From assembly GCF_022063185.1 (NCBI RefSeq), contig NZ_CP091917.1:1-55062 (forward strand): 55,062 bases of DNA. Reading direction: 5' to 3'. The position numbers and the translations under genes were made by a program. Source of the stretch: Nostoc sp. UHCC 0870. GTDB taxonomy: Bacteria; Cyanobacteriota; Cyanobacteriia; Cyanobacteriales; Nostocaceae. Shown here piece after piece: positions 1 through 7,053 of the stretch. How positions within the stretch are numbered: the first letter of the stretch is position 1; each line of letters opens with the position of its first letter. Under the pieces are notes generated by a model. It was not told the DNA's origin and did no database searches. It saw only the letters and a program-made list of their open reading frames with translations.

Positions 1-289
1 TTTTTCACCCTCCAGGATGCTTAACAGTGTGACGGTTGGCCTACCAATAGCCTCAAAATGCTAATTTTTCGTTACGTCCACTAACGGTAATTAAATAGAT
101 AAACAAAGTTACTGGACAAGTAAAGCAATAAAGTCCAATCCAATACTCATCACCCCTAAAACCCCCAATATTTTATATATGCTGTTGGGGCGGCTTGCGG
201 GTCTACCATAGATTTCACATAAAACTGGCATGGCGCACTGAACAGTTTTGTTACCTAAAATTAGCCATACTGAGAAAAGCTGTTTTTAA
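1..289. other. Gene-free left edge
   Basis: I see no supportable gene here. The stretch lies downstream of the leftward gene at 290-604 and is AT-rich apart from a short G-rich run near 186-200. It belongs to the plasmid B side of the proposed fusion. Confidence 0.4.
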
Positions 290-604
290 CTAACCTTGCT
301 CTTGTGCGTTAGGCTGTGGCGGGTAAAATTTTGGGCGTTCACCAGAACCTAACTGCCAGCCGGTGACTTTCACCAAATATTTTTCCTCAGATAGCCTCTC
401 AGTTTCAGCCAGCCGCTTTAACGTGGTAGTGGTCATGTCTAGACGGCGCATAATTTCGGTTTTACTCAACCCCTCCCTGGCTTCCTTGACCGAGTAGAGG
501 AACTTACCGCCCTCGATGCTGGTGTTCTCTGCTAAATGCTCCTCTACTCCACTAGCAAGGCTAATAGCTCCCGCCGCAATCAGGGCTTCTCTAAGTTGCT
601 GCAT
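290..604 (-). CDS. Small helix-turn-helix-like protein, probably N-terminally truncated
   Basis: This encodes 104 residues with no family I recognise. The middle (residues about 40-75, with SKTEIMRRLDMTTTTLKRL) reads as a helix-turn-helix of the kind that chooses between repeated DNA-binding steps. The tail is proline-rich and polar. The same reading frame stays open upstream of this ATG (LEQQ before MQQL) up to the edge of the mini-transposon at 616. That suggests the original start lay further upstream and that the insertion removed the N-terminus. I infer a DNA-binding role only from the HTH look. It is the last recognisable gene on this edge of plasmid B. Confidence 0.5.
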   Translation of the reverse strand: MQQLREALIAAGAISLASGVEEHLAENTSIEGGKFLYSVKEAREGLSKTEIMRRLDMTTTTLKRLAETERLSEEKYLVKVTGWQLGSGERPKFYPPQPNAQEQG

Positions 605-615
605 CTGCTGTTCTA

Positions 616-963
616 GGGGAGAAAGTAGCGAAGCTGCTATCAGCCGCCATGCAACGGCTGAAAACGCTACCCAGAGAGGGTTTCATCAAAATTTTTCAAC
701 TTTTACCCTAAAATGAGATTTTGACCAATTGGATGCACATTTAAAGGTGTACCATTTAAACCTCACTGATTTTTACAGCCTGAAACCCGCATGGCTACGT
801 TACTAAATGCAGTACCAAATAGCGTAAAGGTCAATTGGTACTGCAAAAACAAGCGAGTTCTGAGGATTTCGGGTTAAAGAGCTATTTTATTTTTGAAACC
901 TTTACGTAACAAGACTTTCAGGCGGTGCGTGGCGGCTCATGACAGGCTCGCTACTTTTACCCC
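616..963. mobile_element. Tn3-derived miniature inverted-repeat element, copy 1
   Basis: This is a 348-bp non-coding element starting GGGG and ending CCCC, with imperfect terminal inverted repeats of about 50 bp. The shared words are AAAGTAGCGA, GCCGCCA and CTGAAA. The same words form the 49-bp ends of the complete Tn3-family transposon at 45344-49863, so this is a TIME-type (Tn3-derived inverted-repeat miniature) element that could be moved in trans by that transposase. It is identical, base for base as I read it, to 33575-33922. Left flank TTCTA and right flank AGATA do not match each other, but the right flank equals the left flank of copy 2. The interior holds short inverted words (ACCAATTGG/CAATTGGTAC) and no gene. 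Confidence 0.88.
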
Positions 964-2480
964 AGATAGCATCAGTTTTTGGGAAGCTCAAGTTTGGAGA
1001 TGTTTTACATTCTCTATATTTACTTAAAAAAAGTACGCCTGAACTTAGACCTTTTATGGTTGGAGGTGTTGCTTTATTTGCAGCTAGATTTTGCCCTCCG
1101 AGCAAAACATCTCAGTTGATAAAAAACTATGATATTCGGCATCTAGCCGATCTTTATAATGAGTACTACCTTGCTGACCCCATAACTTTTGACAAGGATT
1201 TACATAAGGAATTCATGAACTCAAATTCAATATTCATGATGTTAAGGCTCGTTAGTAGTCAATTTCCTTTTGAGCCTGGTCTTTTTAGTGAATTTTCACG
1301 TCCAGCTTTACTATTTTACGAAATTCCGAGACAGTTACAAGGTTTGCCAGACATTCCGCAATTTGATTTTGAGAGTAAATTTCAGGCTATCACTGGGGTC
1401 TCTGTCCTCGACTTTATAACTACAGGTTTTGTAATATCTTCCGCATCTCGTGGAAATTTTGCAGTCAGTCAAGACTATTTCAAAAAAACTCGAAAGCAAG
1501 GAATTAACATACCAAATGACCAAATTTTGAAAGCTATTCTAAACCAGCTTGTAGCAGATAAATTGAGATTGATTGAGTTGTATGAAAGTCGAAAAAACGA
1601 AGATCGCCGTTTTAAGATGTATGATTTCAATCCACTGCTATCTTATCCAATTATTAGACCTTGCCAAAACAAACAATTCTCTACTCCTGATAAGGATTTT
1701 ATTCATGCACCTGTGCCTGAGCTTGTTGCTTCAAGAATTTCCACAGGGATTTTTTACCAAATGTATAACGCCTATACTACTGAGTTTTCTCAGTATTTCG
1801 GTTTTATTTTTGAACGATATGTTGGTCTTGTACTTGAAAAATGTCTCCTGTCGGAACAGTTGTTATCAGAATCAGATATCCGAACCTTCTATCCAACCAA
1901 GAAAGGTAAAGTTCCTGATTGGATTATGATCGATGGCTCAACAGCAATTTTCCTTGAATGTAAAGCAACTCGCTTTTCTAGAGCCGCACAAGCAATAGCT
2001 AGTGAAGATGCGGTTAAAGATAGTTTGGCACAGGTCAAGAAGGGCTTAAAACAACTTGCCAGCTTTATATCTGCTTGTCAGGCTAAAGTCCCTGAACTTC
2101 AAATATTTCATCATTGTAGTACGTTTAAGCCAATTATTGTGTCGCTAGAGCCGCTATATTTAATCAATAGCAGACCCTTTCAAGAGTATCTTGATACATT
2201 ATTAGCTGCCGAAGGTGTAACTGGACTTGACTGGCAAATACTATCGATTTGTGAACTAGAAGCTTTACAACCTCATGTTTGTGCTGGTTTTAACTTATCT
2301 CAAGTTTTACATGAAATGCGAAACAAATCATTCAATGATATTCTTCAAAATTTAAGTTCTCAAACAAATAGAACTTTTGCTCATTCCTTCTTATACGAGA
2401 AGCAAGAAGAACTTTATCAGCGTCTTGATATTCCTGAAGAATCTCGTTCAAGAAATAAAAAGCATAAGGGCGGTAAGTGA
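939..2480 (+). CDS. PD-(D/E)XK nuclease-like protein, 5' end replaced by transposon end
   Basis: The reading frame is 513 residues if it starts at the ATG inside the right end of the mini-element; only 969-2480 is original gene. The missing start lies at 33527-33574, which encodes MKINSLADLEKLESQ. Joined through the duplicated AGATA it continues in frame with IASVFGKLKF, giving a protein of about 519 residues. Near residues 325-345 there is a pattern D-W-I-M-I-D...F-L-E-C-K, which fits the PD-(D/E)XK nuclease core (an acidic residue, then E-x-K). The rest is unfamiliar and the tail is lysine-rich. It may be a restriction-like or defence nuclease; that is inference. The element supplies an ATG and nine codons, so a slightly altered protein could still be made. 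Confidence 0.6.
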   Translation: MTGSLLLPQIASVFGKLKFGDVLHSLYLLKKSTPELRPFMVGGVALFAARFCPPSKTSQLIKNYDIRHLADLYNEYYLADPITFDKDLHKEFMNSNSIFMMLRLVSSQFPFEPGLFSEFSRPALLFYEIPRQLQGLPDIPQFDFESKFQAITGVSVLDFITTGFVISSASRGNFAVSQDYFKKTRKQGINIPNDQILKAILNQLVADKLRLIELYESRKNEDRRFKMYDFNPLLSYPIIRPCQNKQFSTPDKDFIHAPVPELVASRISTGIFYQMYNAYTTEFSQYFGFIFERYVGLVLEKCLLSEQLLSESDIRTFYPTKKGKVPDWIMIDGSTAIFLECKATRFSRAAQAIASEDAVKDSLAQVKKGLKQLASFISACQAKVPELQIFHHCSTFKPIIVSLEPLYLINSRPFQEYLDTLLAAEGVTGLDWQILSICELEALQPHVCAGFNLSQVLHEMRNKSFNDILQNLSSQTNRTFAHSFLYEKQEELYQRLDIPEESRSRNKKHKGGK

Positions 2481-2650
2481 ATAATCGTACAGAGGGTCAA
2501 GTTTATTTTTATACAACTTTTATCGAACAATTTTATCATTCCGTATAGTAGGAAAAATAAGTAACATATAAATGCCATTGTTCCACTTACGGGATTTGTT
2601 CACTCATGATAGACTAAATTAGATATTTGCTAAAAACTATACCGGAAATT

Positions 2651-2881
2651 GGGGTAAACCTAGCGAGCCTGTTACCAGGGGCAAGTAGTACAAAATCTGA
2701 GCTTGTAGTATGATAGAACATGGCTAAAACCCTTATTCTTTCGTTCCACCTTGTGGTGACTTTGGGCAGATAAGCGCGAACTCTGTCTAGACAATTCAAT
2801 AGACACTAATAATTGAAAAGGATATACAGCAATACTTTCAGGCTATCTTGCCCCTCATGACACGCTCGCTAGATTTACCCA
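2651..2881. mobile_element. Diverged Tn3-type miniature element
   Basis: The left end begins GGGGTAAACCTAGCGAGCCT and the right end, read backwards, gives TGGGTAAATCTAGCGAGCGT. Both then continue with a GGGGCAAG word. These ends are an older variant of the ones on the 348-bp elements and on the 45344-49863 transposon. The flanks AAATT and AAATA match at four of five positions, so this looks like a decayed insertion of its own. No gene lies inside. The remainder of the gap 2481-3094 holds a HIP1 octamer near 2908 and nothing else I can name. Confidence 0.6.
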
Positions 2882-3094
2882 AAATAGGCAGACACCGAAC
2901 AAAGTGCGATCGCGGTCATTGTCTAAGCCATGACTGAAAATTAGCTGTATCTCTGACTGCGTTAGAACCTTGGCGCGTCCATGCCGATTGATTTTCATTA
3001 CCAGACTGTAGACCCTGTAATCCACAGCCTACAATGTTTTGACACCTGATTAGTCAGAATTGTTTAACTTAAGGTAGTAATGAGCGATTACCTA

Positions 3095-3775
3095 TCACTG
3101 GCTTAATATTTGAACCAATTCATCCTTACCTTTTCTACTACATCCAGGTATTCCCCTTTTTTTAGCCATTTTTCTTAATTCTGTAACTGTCAATGTCCTC
3201 AAGATAATTGGATCTTTTATAACATCAGGTAATGGTTCAGGCGTGAGTTCAAAAACTTCCTTCAAAGCATTTAACTTAACCCCTTTGGTAATTTGACATT
3301 TAAGTGTTGTTATAGGGTCTAGAGATGTCCAATATTTACGAGGGGCTTCCTCAATTCGGTTAGTAGCAACCGAAAGATTCACCCTCTTAAGAACACTATC
3401 TGGTTTCTCAATTAAATATTCAAGTGCAGATTTTATTTCATCTCTACCAGCATAGGATAGGTTAATTTTTGGTCTGATCTCCCCAGCCAGAATCTTAGTA
3501 ACTTCAGATGTCTCTTTACTATCATCGGCGATGATGCACCAAACCTTATCTAACCTTGCTTCTTCGGCGACTGCATAAATAAACGAGTTACCTATTACTT
3601 CATATTGGTCTTCACCAGTCTCTTTAACAATTATAGGTATCCAGTTACGACCTCCCAAGTTATTTAGGGCTTGTGCCGTGGATTTAATTAAAAACTCAGG
3701 AGCATCTGTACCTACACATGAAGAGATTTCTTTTCTATACAAATACATTAAATTACCAATATCATCTATTTTCAT
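3095..3775 (-). CDS. ParB-like protein with C-terminal SAP/Rho-N-type domain
   Basis: This is 226 residues. The N-terminal part carries a weak ParB/sulfiredoxin-like pattern (IPIIVKETGEDQYEVIGNSF, residues about 46-65) that resembles the 'PI.V...G.YE.I.G' segment of ParB nucleotide-binding domains. The last 35 residues (LTVTELRKMAKKRGIPGCSR) form a SAP or Rho N-terminal-like motif that normally binds nucleic acid. The ATG overlaps the end of the preceding gene 3772-5139 by 4 bp (ATGA), so the two are translated together. With a ParA-type ATPase as partner, the natural reading is a partition-type or DNA-positioning pair. It is not a canonical ParB: I see no clear central HTH. Confidence 0.6.
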   Translation of the reverse strand: MKIDDIGNLMYLYRKEISSCVGTDAPEFLIKSTAQALNNLGGRNWIPIIVKETGEDQYEVIGNSFIYAVAEEARLDKVWCIIADDSKETSEVTKILAGEIRPKINLSYAGRDEIKSALEYLIEKPDSVLKRVNLSVATNRIEEAPRKYWTSLDPITTLKCQITKGVKLNALKEVFELTPEPLPDVIKDPIILRTLTVTELRKMAKKRGIPGCSRKGKDELVQILSQ

Positions 3776-5139
3776 TGCAATAAATATTCCTTTGCTAAGT
3801 CTAAATAATAGTTATAAGCTGTTATATCTTTATAGACAGCAGGTAAATGAGAAAAGGCAGAATTAGCTATATGTGCATAGCTCGGCAGTGAAAATATAAG
3901 TTGTTTCTGTATGTTGACAGAATTTTTAAACCGTGGGTAAAAATAAGGTTGTAAATCAAATGGAGTCTCTTGATTTTTTTCAGATTGTTCTATCAGGTTA
4001 TCAATTGCTTTATATGCAGTACGCTTTTGAGGTTCAGTAATCTTTTCGCCATTCCAAAATATAGGTAATGCAATAGGAGTACCGTCTTTCTTCAATTCTT
4101 GAACTTCAGGTATATAATCTTTGATAGTTATAGCAGCATTTTCTAAAGAAAAAATATTGTTTGGTTTTGTGGGAATTATTACTACATCAGAGGCAATAAC
4201 AGCACTTCTACTAAAAAAACGCCAGTTAGGTGGAGAGTCAATTAGAATATAGTCATAATCAAACTTTACTTTGTCCAAAACTTGACGTAATCTATATTCT
4301 TTGAAAAGCTTTTTAAGTTCTGCATCATCTAAATCCCCTAGTTTTTCGTCACATGGCAGAATATCAAAACTCAATGTTTTGGCTGGAGTTTTAAAATTAA
4401 CTGTATAACTGACCAATTCCCCCTTAAAAGAAATCCGATCATTTTTATCTTCTAATAGGGAGAAAAGAGAGTCTTTTTTGGGTTTGATATTAAAGTAGCG
4501 AGTTAAGTCCTTTTGGTTGGGGTCAAAGTCTACAATCAATACTTTTTTGCCCTGAACAGTTAACGTAGCTGCTAGATTAACTGTAGTTGTCGTTTTTCCC
4601 ACACCTCCTTTATTGTTATAGATAGCTACTGTTAAAGCTCTAGGTGTATTATCTATTTTTTGTCTTATATCTTTAGTAATCTTAGTAATATTATCAGGCG
4701 TTATCTCTAGACAGAGCGAAGATGGATGAACTACTTTCCCATGCTTTCTAAATAACTGTATATGAGAACCATTAGTAATAATTCCCCATTGAACTGTTTT
4801 GCAGTTTGGTGCAAGTAAATAACTTTTTAGCTGGCAGACTGTTTCCTTGTATTGGGGTGTTCCTTCTTGAAGATTATCGTTTCTTTTCTTTATTTCAACT
4901 ATGACATTAGGATTGGTTCTAGTTTTTACAAAACTATCGCAATCTTCTTTGTTATGACGTAGAGCATAATCAACCTTTTCTGCACCTCTCTTTGTACTAA
5001 ATTCTGCTAAAATCTCCGTTGATTGAAAACCGAGCGCTTCAAAAAAGGGAGGCATAAACAGGTGTCCTACAGTAGCCTCTGGCGCATCATCAGGAAGGCT
5101 GATCAACACTTGTTCAAGGGACAATTGGACATTCATCAT
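3772..5139 (-). CDS. Fusion of restriction-type nuclease domain with ParA ATPase
   Basis: This is 455 residues in two parts. Residues 1-165 resemble the N-terminal nuclease domain of type I restriction R subunits: VDYALRH is followed by VIVEIKKR, the D...E-x-K arrangement of PD-(D/E)XK enzymes, then a QLKSYL and WGIITNGSHIQLFR segment typical of that fold. Residues about 166-455 are a ParA/MinD ATPase with a deviant Walker A (KGGVGKTTTTVNLA), VDFDPNQ and LIDSPP. The first gene of a two-gene leftward operon, it overlaps the ParB/SAP gene by 4 bp. Plasmid A already has a normal ParA, so this one may do another job, such as placing or guarding DNA. No experimental role is known to me. Confidence 0.75.
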   Translation of the reverse strand: MMNVQLSLEQVLISLPDDAPEATVGHLFMPPFFEALGFQSTEILAEFSTKRGAEKVDYALRHNKEDCDSFVKTRTNPNVIVEIKKRNDNLQEGTPQYKETVCQLKSYLLAPNCKTVQWGIITNGSHIQLFRKHGKVVHPSSLCLEITPDNITKITKDIRQKIDNTPRALTVAIYNNKGGVGKTTTTVNLAATLTVQGKKVLIVDFDPNQKDLTRYFNIKPKKDSLFSLLEDKNDRISFKGELVSYTVNFKTPAKTLSFDILPCDEKLGDLDDAELKKLFKEYRLRQVLDKVKFDYDYILIDSPPNWRFFSRSAVIASDVVIIPTKPNNIFSLENAAITIKDYIPEVQELKKDGTPIALPIFWNGEKITEPQKRTAYKAIDNLIEQSEKNQETPFDLQPYFYPRFKNSVNIQKQLIFSLPSYAHIANSAFSHLPAVYKDITAYNYYLDLAKEYLLQ

Positions 5140-5218
5140 AAAAACAAGGCAGCTTTAGCTGAGTCATAGTTAATAAGCAGTCACCTTTTTAGAGTTCCCG
5201 TATCGATATAAGAACTAA

Positions 5219-5264
5219 CACACCCACACCCACACCCACACCCCACACGCCACACGCCACCCAC
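5219..5264. repeat. CACACCC simple tandem repeat
   Basis: A run of CACACCC/CACACGC heptamer-like units upstream of the nuclease-ParA gene. It is a low-complexity repeat, probably unstable. It lies in the intergenic stretch 5140-5685, which otherwise contains only the MITE at 5408-5684. Confidence 0.7.
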
Positions 5265-5407
5265 ATAATCCGCATCTAGCGATCGCATTCATAACGCAGT
5301 GTGATCGCTGAAGGTGGTTGTATTCTTAATAGTGAGAACTTAGTTGAGAATTATTCCAGAGCGTCAGTCACTTCCAAATATCTCTGCAACTGTTCTAAAT
5401 TCAGATG

Positions 5408-5684
5408 TTGGGGTTTTTTGTACGTCCCCTCGAAAAGGGGGAATAGCAAAAACGAGGTTTGGCATTATTACCTTCAAATCCTTGTAAGCTTTGCTTTTCC
5501 CCCAATGTGTCTCAGAAACTATAGTTTTTGAGACATACCTAAATCATGTCTCTTTTTATGTCTCAAAATGCAATTCTCTCAAAGTCTAAAGAATAATGAG
5601 ACGTAAAAAAAACGAAAAATTTACCGCTTCTCTGTCATAAAATCCCTAATCCCCCTTTTCGAGGGTTTGTATAAAAAACCCCAA
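5408..5684. mobile_element. MITE-like element with about 37-bp inverted repeats
   Basis: The left end reads TTGGGGTTTTTTGTACGTCC and the right end, reversed, reads TTGGGGTTTTTTATACAAAC. Both continue CCTCGAAAAGGGGGA. This gives inverted repeats of about 37 bp with few mismatches around a 277-bp element that has no gene. An internal hairpin (GTCTCAGAAACTATAGTTTTTGAGAC, roughly 5510-5535) is also present. I see no clear target-site duplication and cannot assign a parent insertion-sequence family. Its right end touches the stop codon of the recombinase gene at 5686, so it may also act as its transcription terminator. Confidence 0.65.
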
Positions 5685-5685
5685 T

Positions 5686-6237
5686 TTAGAACCCAATCAC
5701 CGAAACAGCCTTGCGCTTCTGCTCTGGCGTGACCTCCAGATAACGCTGCAACGTTCCCAGGTCACTGTGACCAGAGATTTCTTGAATAGTTCTCAAAGGT
5801 ATCCCGGCGCTTGACATCTGCGTGAGAGCAGTTCGCCTAAACGAATGGGTGCTGACTCCCTCAACTCCAATTCGCTTGCAGGCATCGCGCAGAATCTTGT
5901 CTGCCATAAATCGGGTCAGACGCTCAGTTACACCGGGCATACCGGGAAATATTGCCCCCGGTTTTGGTTGGTATTCGGTCAGCATTGCGGCTAGCCCTGG
6001 TGGGATGTCCACAATCCGGGTTTTATGCTTACCTTTGGTGGTAGACTTGCGAAAAGTGATAGCACCAGATTTGATATCAGTCGTCTGTAGTGCTAACGCT
6101 TCTGATACGCGACAACCAGTGAACAGGCAAATTCCAAACAGAGCGCGATCGCGGGGGCTGAGAAATCCCTCGGTGAATAATCGCCTCAGTTCGTCTTGGG
6201 TTAAAATCTTGCCTTGTCCGTTGCCGTCTACTTTCAT
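5686..6237 (-). CDS. Short tyrosine recombinase (integrase catalytic domain)
   Basis: This is 183 residues, about half the length of a full integrase, and consists of the catalytic domain only. The expected residues are visible: R in GCRVSEAL, K in TKGKHKTR, H-x-x-R in HSFRR, H in GHSDL and the nucleophile Y in LQRYLEV. A DNA-binding arm domain is missing. Stand-alone catalytic-domain recombinases of this kind are frequent on cyanobacterial plasmids; they could resolve plasmid dimers or move a small cassette. The ATG at 6237 follows a purine-rich stretch. The neighbouring HTH gene at 6643-6849 is on the same strand but 400 bp away. Confidence 0.85.
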   Translation of the reverse strand: MKVDGNGQGKILTQDELRRLFTEGFLSPRDRALFGICLFTGCRVSEALALQTTDIKSGAITFRKSTTKGKHKTRIVDIPPGLAAMLTEYQPKPGAIFPGMPGVTERLTRFMADKILRDACKRIGVEGVSTHSFRRTALTQMSSAGIPLRTIQEISGHSDLGTLQRYLEVTPEQKRKAVSVIGF

Positions 6238-6642
6238 TTTTCTCTTCTCTCAGGAATTACACCAAATACTGATAACGTGTAACAAGTGACCAAAAGTATT
6301 GTATCTTCGTTGGGGACACGAAAGCGACAACGAGCGATCAAATTCAACTTATCAATGAAAACCGCTACAACCCTCATTCTCTCGTTGGCTGATAAAATTT
6401 GCTTATGATTGCAACGCGATGACCACTTACAGGTATGATCCACACCAATAGGATTCGTTCATGTTGCGGCTTGCATGAGTTGTCTATACTCGCTTCTACA
6501 CCCCTGGTTACTCCATCGTTGCTATCAAAACCGATATCTTTTTTCTCTCCACCAAGGGAATTAAAACTCCACAAGGGGCAAAGCTTGTACCAAAAACAAT
6601 CAATCTGCTGCTTCTCAAATCTGGAATCTCCAATCTTCTCGG
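6238..6642. other. Gene-free spacer with a short word shared with the 2651 element
   Basis: I see no gene I can defend. The stretch 6373-6390 (AACCCTCATTCTCTCGTT) closely matches AACCCTTATTCTTTCGTT inside the diverged mini-element at 2651-2881. Upstream, GGGGACACGAAAGCGACAAC (6312-6331) could be a strongly decayed Tn3-type end. This is only suggestive. Confidence 0.3.
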
Positions 6643-6849
6643 TCAAAGGTAAGAATCCACAAGTTTACCTTGAGTTGACCATTTTTCATCTAGAAGGCGA
6701 CAAGCGACGTAAACAACGTTTTGAGGATTGCGCTTATGTCCTCCTTTCATACCCCAGCAACGGACAGTGTAATCACTTTCATAACCCAGGACAAGTGCAA
6801 GCTCACTATAAGTTAACTGCCACTTTTTCTTAAACTCAATAGGGTGCAT
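6643..6849 (-). CDS. Small helix-turn-helix protein
   Basis: This is 68 residues. Residues about 8-35 (KKWQLTYSELALVLGYESDYTVRCW) read as a phage-repressor-like helix-turn-helix in which the second helix carries the DNA contacts. Small proteins of this type occur on cyanobacterial plasmids beside recombinases. It is leftward, between the recombinase (5686-6237) and the large operon that ends at 7054. It may regulate one of these; that is inference. The opposite-strand frame at 6435-6833 overlaps it and I regard that as a shadow. Confidence 0.6.
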   Translation of the reverse strand: MHPIEFKKKWQLTYSELALVLGYESDYTVRCWGMKGGHKRNPQNVVYVACRLLDEKWSTQGKLVDSYL

Positions 6850-6900
6850 ATTATTCAGCTATTTCAATAGATTAATTAACAGTGCCGAGCAGACATTTGA

Positions 6901-7036
6901 CAGACACCAAGTGTCTGCGGTGTGTCCGTGGTGGTGTCTGAGTCGTGTCTGTGCTGTATAAGGATTTCAGGCTTTGGTGTCTGTGGTGAGGAGTGTCCAA
7001 TGTCCGCGAAAAAAGGGTGTTTTTAAGGGCAGACAC
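6901..7036. repeat. Cluster of GTGTCTG/CAGACAC heptamers
   Basis: Six copies of one heptamer lie in 136 bp: GTGTCTG at 6911, 6934, 6945 and 6977, and its complement CAGACAC at 6901 and 7030. Two GTGTCC variants lie among them. The first two form a hairpin (CAGACAC-CAA-GTGTCTG). The cluster lies just downstream of the operon ending at 7054 and upstream of no rightward gene. It could be a protein-binding array or a complex terminator; nothing in the sequence decides this. Confidence 0.5.
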
Positions 7037-7053
7037 GCCTACACCAATCGCAA

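Noticed and set aside
2614..2799. 61-residue leftward frame
   Set aside because: It lies across the diverged mini-element 2651-2881 and simply translates its left end.
5219..5264. CRISPR or iteron array from CACACCC units
   Set aside because: Low-complexity, very short units without spacing; a simple tandem repeat.
6435..6833. 132-residue forward frame opposite the HTH gene
   Set aside because: It overlaps the HTH gene at 6643-6849 on the other strand, has a random composition and begins in the gene-free spacer. I regard it as a shadow.
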